DNA of 18,413 nucleotides from Spirochaetaceae bacterium (GTDB taxonomy: Bacteria; Spirochaetota; Spirochaetia; Treponematales; Treponemataceae). A program made the position numbers and the translations under genes. The notes beneath the pieces are model-generated. The model saw only the letters and a program-made list of their open reading frames with translations. It did not search any database and was not told where the DNA came from. The stretch spans positions 1 to 18,413 of the forward strand of contig JAISTZ010000022.1 of the NCBI GenBank assembly GCA_031272345.1, written 5' to 3'. Below, in pieces: positions 1 to 6,494 of this stretch (its first letter is position 1; every line of letters starts with the position of its first letter).

Positions 1-189
1 GCGCCCGATGGGGGGGGCGGTTTTTTTGCCCGGATTGCCGGGAACATGCGGCGCAAAAGATTGGCCGGAGCGAACAGGCGTCTCAAAAATACCGTCCTGT
101 ATTATGATGAAACCATCAATTCCCGGAAGGCGCTCATAAAAAACAGGATCGACGAACTGGTGATTTCGATAAATAACCTGACCCTATGA
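1..189 (+). CDS. C-terminal part of an unidentified protein (partial, 5' end outside window)
   Basis: An open frame runs from the window edge to a TGA at 187-189 and gives 62 residues. I do not recognise the family. The visible part starts with a Gly/Phe stretch encoded by a G8 and a T7 run, then a basic segment (NMRRKRLAGANRRLK), then a probably helical tail ending in ISINNLTL. No membrane segment or catalytic motif is visible. An internal ATG at 46 could instead start a 47-residue ORF, but the frame is open to the edge, so a longer gene is more likely. The last 6 nt overlap the 3' end of the convergent dat gene. Any terminator must therefore lie inside one of the coding regions. Confidence 0.55.
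   Translation, partial: APDGGGGFFARIAGNMRRKRLAGANRRLKNTVLYYDETINSRKALIKNRIDELVISINNLTL
10..27 (+). repeat. Adjacent homopolymer runs (G8, then T7)
   Basis: Eight G at 10-17 are followed by CGG and seven T at 21-27. Both lie inside the partial reading frame and encode Gly-Gly-Gly-Gly-Phe-Phe. Poly-G tracts of about this length can slip during replication, and poly-G length variation is known in treponemes. Here slippage would alter the reading frame of the first gene. Confidence 0.6.
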
Positions 190-1035
190 AGCGCCGTAGC
201 CCGTGGCGGCCTTAAAATCGTCCATCACGGCGTCCTGTATTGCCCTGAGGAGATCCGGGGCCTTGCCCCCAACGGGTCTGCCGTCGATGGAAGATGCCGC
301 CAGGGCGAAGGTACTGGTGCTCGAGGTGAACACCTCGTCGGCGTTGAAAAGCTCCTCCAGGGTGAACTCCCGTTCCTCCACGGGAATCCCCAGCTTATCG
401 CAGACCTCCTTGAGGTGACCCCTGGCGATGCCCCCCAGGATCAGGTTGTCCGCCGGATGGGTGATGAATTTTCCGTGCATCAGACAGTGCACGTTGCTGT
501 GGGCGCACTCGGTAACGACGCTGCCCCGGTGGAAGATCGCCTCGTGGGCCCCCGCTTCCGCCGCCCGCTGGGCCGCGATGACACTGGGGATCAGGTTGAG
601 GGTCTTGATGTTGCAGTGCAGGAACCGGGTGTCCTCCACGGTGACCAGTTTTACCCGCCTGGAAAGGTCAGGGATTTCGGCGGCCTTTATCATAACCCAG
701 AGATTCGGTGTTCCCGAAGCCGGAAAGGGGTGATTCCGCCGCCCGGCGCCCCGGCTCGCCTGCCAGTACACGAGCACGGCCTTGGGGTCAACCTTCGCGG
801 CAAGGTCATTGAGGATCTTCTTGAGCTCGTCCTTGGTGAAATCGAGGTTGATTTCCAGAAACCCCGCGCTCCTGAAGAACCGGTCCACATGACGGTCAAG
901 GAGGTATATCGTTTTATTCCAGCAAATCGCCGCGTCGTACACCCCGTCCCCGAAATAACAGGCCCGGTCGTTCATGGGTACCGTCATGTCGTCCAGGGGG
1001 CCCCACGCGCCGTTGTAATATCCTAAAGCATCCAT
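184..1035 (-). CDS. dat: D-amino-acid aminotransferase (class IV, PLP-dependent)
   Basis: This enzyme exchanges amino groups between D-alanine or D-glutamate and 2-oxo acids in the cytoplasm, supplying D-amino acids for peptidoglycan. The 283-residue length matches the family. Visible family features are the N-terminal MNDRACYFGDGVYD block, the substrate-carboxylate segment SRGAGRRNHPFP near residues 95-106, the PLP lysine at about K144 in CNIKTLNLIP, and the cofactor-binding Glu at about E176 in VTECAHSNVH. These suit a D-amino-acid enzyme better than a branched-chain one. Two ATGs are available, at 1041 and 1035. The SD AGGAG is only 3 nt from the first but 9 nt from the second, so 1035 is chosen. 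This start puts K and E one residue off the Bacillus numbering. The gene is transcribed alone from its own promoter and its end overlaps the preceding gene by 6 nt. Confidence 0.9.
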   Translation of the reverse strand: MDALGYYNGAWGPLDDMTVPMNDRACYFGDGVYDAAICWNKTIYLLDRHVDRFFRSAGFLEINLDFTKDELKKILNDLAAKVDPKAVLVYWQASRGAGRRNHPFPASGTPNLWVMIKAAEIPDLSRRVKLVTVEDTRFLHCNIKTLNLIPSVIAAQRAAEAGAHEAIFHRGSVVTECAHSNVHCLMHGKFITHPADNLILGGIARGHLKEVCDKLGIPVEEREFTLEELFNADEVFTSSTSTFALAASSIDGRPVGGKAPDLLRAIQDAVMDDFKAATGYGAS

Positions 1036-1063
1036 AATCATGAACTCCTGATGTTTTTTTTGC

Positions 1064-1092
1064 AGTATAGCAGGGAGGTCGAAAAGAGTAAA
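1064..1092 (-). promoter_or_regulatory. Sigma70-type promoter for dat
   Basis: On the minus strand TTTACT (1087-1092) lies exactly 17 nt before TATACT (1064-1069). These match the consensus at 4/6 and 5/6. An A8 run and then the AGGAG ribosome site follow before the dat start. The site is nearly back to back with the divergent + strand promoter. Confidence 0.6.
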
Positions 1093-1099
1093 GCGGCCC

Positions 1100-1128
1100 T
1101 TGCATGTATTCCCCGCTCCTGATATAGT
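1100..1128 (+). promoter_or_regulatory. Sigma70-type promoter for the outer-membrane protein gene
   Basis: TTGCAT (1100-1105) and TATAGT (1123-1128) are separated by 17 nt. Transcription would begin near 1135, leaving a leader of about 20 nt that contains the AGGAGG at 1142-1147. Confidence 0.55.
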
Positions 1129-1153
1129 TTCCCCCAGTTTCAGGAGGATGCCC

Positions 1154-3052
1154 GTGCGCCGCCGTTTTTATCTCGTTGTTTTTCTTTTTTGTTCCATCGG
1201 TTTCACCCTGTCTTCACAGAGTCATATTTCCGTTCCCCTGGGGCGGACGATCTATTTTCTGCTGGAAAACGCCCAGGCAAGGGGGCTCTGCAAGCCCCTC
1301 CCGGGGGCAAAACCCTATTCCCGGGCGGTTATCCTCCGGGCTATCGACGAAATCCTCGAGTCCCAGGGCGGCAAGGCCCCCCTGAGCGACGATGAGCGCC
1401 AGACCTTCCAAAAGGAACGGGCCATGTATGCCCTCCCCCAAAAGACCGGCGTCGACTGGGGGCGGGGCGGTTTTTATACCGAAACCACCGGAAAAATACG
1501 GTTTTCCCTGGATATAACCGCCTCCTGGGAAAGCCTCATTTCAGAGGCCATTGAAGGCCAGGACGGGGACTTCGACTGGGGCACCGACAACTGGGGCACG
1601 GTCAAATTTCAGGGGGATATGGGGGAGGATTTTTCCTATTCCCTCCAGGGCGGAGGGGGCATGATGCGGGCCCCCCGCAAGCAACTGGGACCCTATGACA
1701 CCTACTACAAGGACTACATCGATTCCGGCGCCGCGGTAAACCAGGAGATTACATCCTATAGCCAGCCCCTGGCCTTTTTCCCCTACACCTACAGAAAAAA
1801 CTGGGACGGCTCAATCTTTGTGCTGAGCAACCTCTCTTCATCGGGGTTTTACACCTGGCCCGAGGGCCTCTCTTTCGGGTACAACATCCTGGGGGAGATG
1901 TCCGGGGCGCTCCTGGCGGGGCACATCACCTACCGGGTCGGCAGAATCAGCCGCGAATGGGCGGGCATGTCCAACGGGCAGAGTCTCGCCCTGAACGCCG
2001 CCGCCCGGCCCTTCCTGGCGGCGGAGGCCACCTTCTCGCCCTTTGACTGGCTGTCCTTCTCCGCCCTCACGGGAATTCTTGAGTATTACAACACCAAGGG
2101 CATAAAAGAATCCGCCATGACCTTCCAGAACGCCTTTTCCCAGGAGATTATCGAATTCAACTACAAAGAATACGTCCATTTTGACATTGGAAGCATAGCC
2201 GTGTGGCCCAAGCGTTTCGAGCTGGGCTATGCCTATCCCCTGAACAGCAGTTTCTTTTACCAGAATAATATCGGGGACTTTGACAACCTGGCGATCGCCA
2301 TGAACCTCCGGGGAACCCTTCCGGGCAGGGGCTTTGCCTGGTTCTCCTTCTTTGCGGACGAATTCGACCTTTCCACAGGGGGGGAGTTCTTTAAGCTCGA
2401 CCGGAACATGTACGCCTTCCAGGTCGGGGCGGCCTTCCTGGTTCCCGTGTTGTCCTTTTCCACCCTCTCCTTCAGCCTTACCAAGATAGAGCCCTATTGC
2501 TACACCCACAACCGGGTCTTCGTGCCCTGGTACGGCACGGACGAATCGGGCAACCCCCTTCCCATGGAAACGGGGTATTACAACAATGGGGAGAATCTCG
2601 GCTACTATCTGCCCCCCAATTCCCTCGAACTGCTCGCCGGGTTTGAAACCATGTCCGGGGCGAACACAAAACTCCGGGCGCAGGTTCAACTGGTGATTCA
2701 CGGGGCGGATTACGGGTCTAACGCCGTGGACGGCAGCTCCCCGTATTCCGAGCTGGACCCGGATAAGCGGGGGGGCGACGTGGGTAACGAGCTCTACAAA
2801 TTCTTCCTCCAGGACGGGGCCTACCAGTGGCAGACCGTGTTCAAGGTAGGCGCCGAACACCGGCTGGCGCGGTACAGGCTGCCCATAATGATCTTCGGGG
2901 AAATCGGCCTGTACCATTCGTTCTTCACGAACATCGACGGCCCGGCGAATTCCGGGGATACATCAAAGTTCGATGTGGTCAACAGCGCCGAATACCCCCA
3001 GACGACCCGCTTCATCGCCACCGTGGGTTTCCGGGTCTACCCGGACTTCTAA
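1154..3052 (+). CDS. Predicted outer-membrane beta-barrel protein, N-terminal helical domain resembling Wzi-type capsule proteins
   Basis: The product is a 632-residue exported protein of unknown role. Residues 1-22 form a signal peptide (RRR followed by a hydrophobic FYLVVFLFCSIGF core and a small-residue SSQS cleavage zone). Residues of about 24-90 are helix-like with a PYSRAVILRAIDEIL motif, reminiscent of the start of Wzi-like capsule assembly proteins. The rest alternates polar and aromatic residues with many Gly/Tyr/Phe turns. It ends in FIATVGFRVYPDF, a typical beta-barrel C-terminus with a terminal Phe. The start needs comment. ATG at 1148 directly abuts the SD AGGAGG (1142-1147) with no spacer, whereas GTG at 1154 has 6 nt, so GTG is chosen. 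It has its own promoter. Barrel topology is inferred from composition only, and the Wzi link is tentative. Confidence 0.75.
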   Translation: MRRRFYLVVFLFCSIGFTLSSQSHISVPLGRTIYFLLENAQARGLCKPLPGAKPYSRAVILRAIDEILESQGGKAPLSDDERQTFQKERAMYALPQKTGVDWGRGGFYTETTGKIRFSLDITASWESLISEAIEGQDGDFDWGTDNWGTVKFQGDMGEDFSYSLQGGGGMMRAPRKQLGPYDTYYKDYIDSGAAVNQEITSYSQPLAFFPYTYRKNWDGSIFVLSNLSSSGFYTWPEGLSFGYNILGEMSGALLAGHITYRVGRISREWAGMSNGQSLALNAAARPFLAAEATFSPFDWLSFSALTGILEYYNTKGIKESAMTFQNAFSQEIIEFNYKEYVHFDIGSIAVWPKRFELGYAYPLNSSFFYQNNIGDFDNLAIAMNLRGTLPGRGFAWFSFFADEFDLSTGGEFFKLDRNMYAFQVGAAFLVPVLSFSTLSFSLTKIEPYCYTHNRVFVPWYGTDESGNPLPMETGYYNNGENLGYYLPPNSLELLAGFETMSGANTKLRAQVQLVIHGADYGSNAVDGSSPYSELDPDKRGGDVGNELYKFFLQDGAYQWQTVFKVGAEHRLARYRLPIMIFGEIGLYHSFFTNIDGPANSGDTSKFDVVNSAEYPQTTRFIATVGFRVYPDF

Positions 3053-3075
3053 AAAAACGGAAAAGGGGCTACAAT
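3047..3075 (+). promoter_or_regulatory. Possible promoter for the LarA-like/YiaK/AraC unit
   Basis: TACAAT (3070-3075, 5/6 consensus) lies 17 nt after TTCTAA (3047-3052, 3/6), which overlaps the preceding stop codon. It falls in the 44-nt gap before the LarA-like gene. A weak -35 would suit an activator-dependent promoter, and the unit's third gene encodes an AraC-type regulator. No operator repeat was recognised. Confidence 0.35.
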
Positions 3076-3096
3076 ACCGCAATCAAGGAGGCGTGT

Positions 3097-4368
3097 ATGT
3101 CCGAAGTCAACAAACTGCTCGAGGGTTTTCAAATCCCCCGGGTCATAAAAGTCAAACAAACCTTTAACAACGACACCCTGGACGACGTGGGCGGGGAAAT
3201 CCTGCGGCAACTTGCGGCAAAGAATATCACCATAGCCCCCGGAAGCCGTATCGCCCTCACCGCGGGGAGCCGGGGCATAGACAGGTACGCCGAGGTGATG
3301 AAGACCCTGGCGGACTTCGTCAAGTCCCAGGGGGCATCGCCCTTCATCGTGCCCTCCATGGGGAGCCACGGGGGCGCCACGGCCGAGGGCCAGGCGGAGG
3401 TGCTCCGCCGGTACGGCATCACCGGGGAAACCGTCGGGGCTCCGGTCCTGTCGTCCATGGAGACCGTAAAGATAGGGGAGACCCCCAGGGGCCTGGGAGT
3501 CTTCATCGACAAGAACGCCTGCGAGGCGGACGGCATCATCCTCATCAACCGGGTAAAACCCCACACGTCCTTCAGGGGGAAATACGAGAGCGGCCTGGTA
3601 AAGATGCTCGCCATCGGTCTGGCAAAGCAGCACGGCGCAGAGGCGACCCACTTCCTGCGGTACGAAAACATGGCCGACAACATCGTCGCCGTGGGCAAGG
3701 TGGCCCTTTCAAAGCTTAAAATTCTCTGCGGGGTGTGCACCATAGAAAACGGCTACAACCACGTGGCCGAGGCCCACGTGCTCGCCAGGGACGAAATTCT
3801 CGACAAAGAGCCGGGTCTCCTGGAACGGGCCTGGGCGCGGATGCCCCGGATCGGCCTGGACGAGATCGACGTGCTCGTGGTGGGGGAGATCGGCAAGGAA
3901 ATCAGCGGTACCGGCATGGACACGAACATCGTGGGCCGGTTCCACACCAGGGCCGCCTCCGGGGGGCCCGCCACCATAAAACTGGGGGTCCTGGACGTGA
4001 CGGACAAATCCGAGGGCAACGCCAACGGCATGGGTCTGGCGGATTTCATGCCCCGGTCCATGTACAACAAGATCGACTTCGACGCCACCTACGTGAACAC
4101 CCTCACCTCCACGGAGCCCAGCAGCTCCCGGATGCCCATGGTCCTGGACGACGACCGCCGGGTGTTCCAGGCCTGCGTCAAACTCTGCGGGCAGGTGAAT
4201 CCCGATGACATCCGCATGGTCATCATCAGGAGCACCAAGTTCCTGGACGAGGTGTACATGAGCCGGGCAGCCGTGGAAGCGGCACAGCGCCTGGGGGCAG
4301 TCCCGGTGCAGACCGTCGGTGACTACCAGGAATTGAAGTTTGTGGGCGGAAAACTACAGTTATTTTAA
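3097..4368 (+). CDS. LarA-family (nickel-pincer-nucleotide) isomerase/racemase homologue
   Basis: The 423-residue protein resembles LarA homologues (formerly DUF2088), cytoplasmic enzymes that use a nickel-pincer nucleotide to racemise or epimerise 2-hydroxy acids. Visible blocks are TAGSRGIDRYAE (about residues 50-61), VPSMGSHGGATAEGQ (about 86-100), INRVKPHTSFRGKYESGLVK and MLAIGLAKQHGAEA. The histidines in GSHGG, KPHTS and KQHGA and the lysine in GLVKML are plausible counterparts of the metal, catalytic and cofactor-linked residues of LarA. That assignment is by eye. The classical LarA DxTRP-like segment is replaced by AGSRGI, so this belongs to an uncharacterised homologue group and lactate should not be assumed. 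ATG at 3097 has AAGGAGG 5 nt upstream. It leads a unit with a YiaK-type reductase and an AraC regulator. Cofactor-making LarB/C/E are not in the window. Confidence 0.75.
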   Translation: MSEVNKLLEGFQIPRVIKVKQTFNNDTLDDVGGEILRQLAAKNITIAPGSRIALTAGSRGIDRYAEVMKTLADFVKSQGASPFIVPSMGSHGGATAEGQAEVLRRYGITGETVGAPVLSSMETVKIGETPRGLGVFIDKNACEADGIILINRVKPHTSFRGKYESGLVKMLAIGLAKQHGAEATHFLRYENMADNIVAVGKVALSKLKILCGVCTIENGYNHVAEAHVLARDEILDKEPGLLERAWARMPRIGLDEIDVLVVGEIGKEISGTGMDTNIVGRFHTRAASGGPATIKLGVLDVTDKSEGNANGMGLADFMPRSMYNKIDFDATYVNTLTSTEPSSSRMPMVLDDDRRVFQACVKLCGQVNPDDIRMVIIRSTKFLDEVYMSRAAVEAAQRLGAVPVQTVGDYQELKFVGGKLQLF

Positions 4369-4373
4369 GGGAC

Positions 4374-4389
4374 GGCGGCAAGGGCCGCC
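4374..4389 (+). promoter_or_regulatory. GC hairpin just upstream of the yiaK-like start
   Basis: GGCGGC (4374-4379) and GCCGCC (4384-4389) form a perfect 6-bp GC stem with an AAGG loop. It is 5 nt after the LarA-like stop and 6 nt before the ATG at 4396. There is no T-run, so it is not a terminator. It probably affects mRNA stability or ribosome access to the next gene. Confidence 0.45.
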
Positions 4390-4395
4390 CCCGAT

Positions 4396-5421
4396 ATGGA
4401 GGTACCCAAAATCGACATCAGAATCAGTTACGACACCATGAAGGGGGAATTCAAGCGTGTGTTCCTCAAGTGCGGGATGGACCTAGAAAAATCCGAGGTC
4501 TGTGCAAAAATTCATACAGAATCGAGCCTGGACGGAGTCTATTCCCATGGGGCGAACCGGGTGGCCCGGTTTTTCAACTTTGTCCAAAAGGGCTGGGTGG
4601 ACGTGAAGGCCGAACCATCCCTGGAAAAAAGCTTCGGGGCCGTGGAGGTGTGGAACGGCAACCGGGGGCCCGGCATTTTGAACGCCCTCTTTGCGACGGA
4701 CCGGGGCATTGCCCTGGCGGAAAAACACGGAATCGGCCTGGTGGGACTCAAAAACACCACCCACTGGATGCGCGGGGGCACCTACGGCAAGTACGCGGCT
4801 GAAAAGGGCTACGTGGCCGTCTGCTGGACCAACACGGAATCCGTCATGCCCCCCTGGGGGGGCAGGGAGGTCCGCCTGGGGAACAATCCCTTCGTCATGG
4901 CGGCGCCCTCAGAGGAGGGGCCGGTCATTCTGGACATGGCCATGTCCCTCTATTCCTACGGGAAGCTCCAGGTAACGGGTCTGGCGGGCAAGAAGCTGCC
5001 CTTTCCCGGGGGCTGGGACAAGGAGGGGAACCTCACGGACGACCCCAGGGCCCTCTCGGAGTCCCTCAGGCTCCTCCCCATAGGCTACTGGAAGGGCTCG
5101 TCTTTCTCGTTCATGCTGGACATCCTCGCGGCGATTCTCTCGGACGGCCTGTGCGCGGCGGAGCTGGACAACATCGAAAGCGGCAACTGCACGGGGTGTT
5201 CCCAGATCTTCATCCTGATCGACCCCGAAAAAATCGGGGGCAGGGAGTACAGCGGGAAGGTCATCCGGATCGCCAAGGAGCACATAAAGTCCTCGGCCCC
5301 GGCGGAACACGGGGGCAGAATCCAGTACCCCGGCGAGGGAAGCGCCCGGTCCAGGGCGGACAACCTCAAAAACGGGATTCCCGTGGACGAGGGTGTGTGG
5401 GAGAGGATTTGCGGGCTCTAG
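4396..5421 (+). CDS. YiaK/DlgD-type NAD(P)H-dependent 2-oxo-acid reductase (LDH2/MDH2 family)
   Basis: The 341-residue protein aligns closely by eye with E. coli YiaK, 2,3-diketo-L-gulonate reductase. Shared blocks include GVYSHGANR with the catalytic His (H51 here, H44 in YiaK), GIGLVGLKNTTHWMRGGTYG, AVCWTNTESVMPPWGG, LPIGYWKGS, the CSQIFI strand and the NGIPVDEGVWERI tail. It would reduce a 2-oxo acid, or oxidise the hydroxy acid, with NAD(P) in the cytoplasm. The exact substrate may differ from that in E. coli. The start is unusual. The ATG at 4396 has no good SD, while the only strong SD-like tract, GGAGG (4398-4402), begins inside it. YiaK's own start aligns with residue 8 here. It lies 27 nt after the LarA-like gene and 1 nt before the AraC gene, so the three are probably cotranscribed. 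Confidence 0.85.
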   Translation: MEVPKIDIRISYDTMKGEFKRVFLKCGMDLEKSEVCAKIHTESSLDGVYSHGANRVARFFNFVQKGWVDVKAEPSLEKSFGAVEVWNGNRGPGILNALFATDRGIALAEKHGIGLVGLKNTTHWMRGGTYGKYAAEKGYVAVCWTNTESVMPPWGGREVRLGNNPFVMAAPSEEGPVILDMAMSLYSYGKLQVTGLAGKKLPFPGGWDKEGNLTDDPRALSESLRLLPIGYWKGSSFSFMLDILAAILSDGLCAAELDNIESGNCTGCSQIFILIDPEKIGGREYSGKVIRIAKEHIKSSAPAEHGGRIQYPGEGSARSRADNLKNGIPVDEGVWERICGL

Positions 5422-5422
5422 C

Positions 5423-6235
5423 ATGGTAAAACCGGAGTACGAACTCTACCTCAGCAGCGACACCACCCGCTGGCGCATGAAAAAACCCCACTTCCACGAG
5501 GACGTGGAGGTTCTCTTCGCCCTCACCGGGGAGGGTGAATTTTTCGTCGAGAACGAACTCTACCCCATCAGGCCGGGTTCGCTTTTTCTGTTCAGCGAGG
5601 GGGTCATCCACCAGAGCATGGCGAGCGGCGCCTACTCCCGGTACGTGCTCCACGTGTCCCCGGAGACCCTCCGGGAATTTTCCACCCGGTCGAGCGATAT
5701 TCCGGCCTTTATCAGGAGGAAGCCCGTCAGGTGCGCCGCCCTGGAAGACACAAGATACGACAGGCTTCTGGAAAAACTGCGGCGCCTCGGGAAGGCCCAG
5801 GACGACAAGTTCTGCGCGGACATCAGGAAGTCCTTGCAGCTTTTGGATGTGCTCGTGCGGGTGATAACGTTTTTTTCCGGGGCGGAGTCCGAAAGGAAGC
5901 TGCAAAAACCGGAATTCGTGCAGATTACCCCGGTCTTGCGGTACATCCAGTCCAACATCGACTCCCCGATCACCCTGGATTCCCTGGCAAAGACGTTCTT
6001 CATAAGCAAATACTACCTGTGCCACCTCTTTAAGTCCGCCACGGGCCTGAGTGTGATGGACTACATCATCAACTACCGGATTTTGCGCGCCAGGGAGCTG
6101 CTCCGCAAGGGAATCCGTGTGCAGGAAGCGGCGGATCGGGCGGGGTTTAAAAACTGCGCCCACTTTACCCGCACCTTCAAGCTCCTCACGGGGATTCCGC
6201 CCAAGCAGTACGCCAAGAAATACGTGGGTCTCTAG
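5423..6235 (+). CDS. AraC/XylS-family transcriptional regulator
   Basis: The product has 270 residues. The N-terminal half is a cupin-like effector domain (PHFHEDVEVLFALTGEGEF with paired histidines, about residues 18-36, continuing through RPGSLFLFSEGVIH). The C-terminal 100 residues carry two helix-turn-helix units: LDSLAKTFFISKYYLCHLFK and VQEAADRAGFKNCAHFTRTF, followed by the family signature GIPPKQYAKKY. It probably senses a small carbohydrate or organic acid and controls the LarA-like/YiaK-like unit that it ends. The ATG at 5423 follows the yiaK-like TAG after a single base, with no strong SD, so translation is probably coupled. The effector is unknown. Confidence 0.9.
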   Translation: MVKPEYELYLSSDTTRWRMKKPHFHEDVEVLFALTGEGEFFVENELYPIRPGSLFLFSEGVIHQSMASGAYSRYVLHVSPETLREFSTRSSDIPAFIRRKPVRCAALEDTRYDRLLEKLRRLGKAQDDKFCADIRKSLQLLDVLVRVITFFSGAESERKLQKPEFVQITPVLRYIQSNIDSPITLDSLAKTFFISKYYLCHLFKSATGLSVMDYIINYRILRARELLRKGIRVQEAADRAGFKNCAHFTRTFKLLTGIPPKQYAKKYVGL

Positions 6236-6277
6236 GGACATGCTGAAATCAGCGCGTCCCCCGGATTGAATTTTTTT
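6235..6277 (+). terminator. Candidate intrinsic terminator after the AraC gene
   Basis: An imperfect hairpin begins at the last base of the TAG stop. GGGACATGCTG pairs with CAGCGCGTCCC (6235-6260), with one mismatch, one wobble and a very short A-rich loop. A T7 run follows at 6271-6277. The 10-nt gap between stem and T-run is longer than usual, so efficiency is uncertain. The position, between the metabolic unit and the housekeeping cluster, is right. Confidence 0.5.
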
Positions 6278-6314
6278 ATCCCCAGGGATACCCTTGTCCC
6301 ATGGCGGAGGATTT

Positions 6315-6494
6315 ATGAGTGAGGGTGATATAATTTTCAGCTATTCCTTCAACCGGGAGGAAACCATGGGTTTGGCGGCGGTAGTGCGGAAACAGCGCCT
6401 TCCGCCGGAGCTTTCCAAATTCTCAAAGGTCCTCCAGGACGCGCTCATGCGGAACATATCCCTGGACGAAGCGGAGGCCCTGTTCAATGGGTAG
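6315..6494 (+). CDS. Small protein of unknown function preceding mltG
   Basis: The 59-residue ORF starts at ATG 6315 with GGAGG 4 nt upstream. The product is soluble-looking, with a helical C-terminal half (LSKFSKVLQDALMRNISLDEAEALFNG) and no Cys or membrane segment. I recall a small hypothetical gene at this position in T. pallidum, which supports it being real. A second good start exists at ATG 6366 (GGGAGG, 5 nt spacer), which would give 42 residues. An extended -10 box lies between the two starts. The gene overlaps mltG by 8 nt, and its GGAGG at 6473-6477 also serves the mltG start, so the two are translationally linked. No function is proposed. Confidence 0.6.
   Translation: MSEGDIIFSYSFNREETMGLAAVVRKQRLPPELSKFSKVLQDALMRNISLDEAEALFNG
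6326..6334 (+). promoter_or_regulatory. Extended -10 promoter element
   Basis: TGATATAAT combines a TGn extension (6326-6328) with a perfect TATAAT (6329-6334). No convincing -35 lies 16-18 nt upstream, which extended -10 promoters can tolerate. Transcription would begin near 6341, upstream of the alternative ATG at 6366. It could drive the small ORF, mltG and dnaG. Confidence 0.4.

Noticed and set aside
415..1026. Plus-strand 203-codon open frame opposite dat
   Set aside because: It is antisense to a clear class IV aminotransferase with all key residues, and has no recognisable protein features.
2180..2210. TTGACA hexamer inside the outer-membrane protein gene (another at about 17154 in mrdA)
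   Set aside because: No TATAAT-like box lies 16-18 nt downstream of either, so these are probably chance matches.
1838..2917. Minus-strand 359-codon open frame opposite the outer-membrane protein gene
   Set aside because: Composition is shadow-like (many Gly, Val, Pro, His), there is no ribosome site or family signature, and the + strand gene has a signal peptide and a barrel-type C-terminus.
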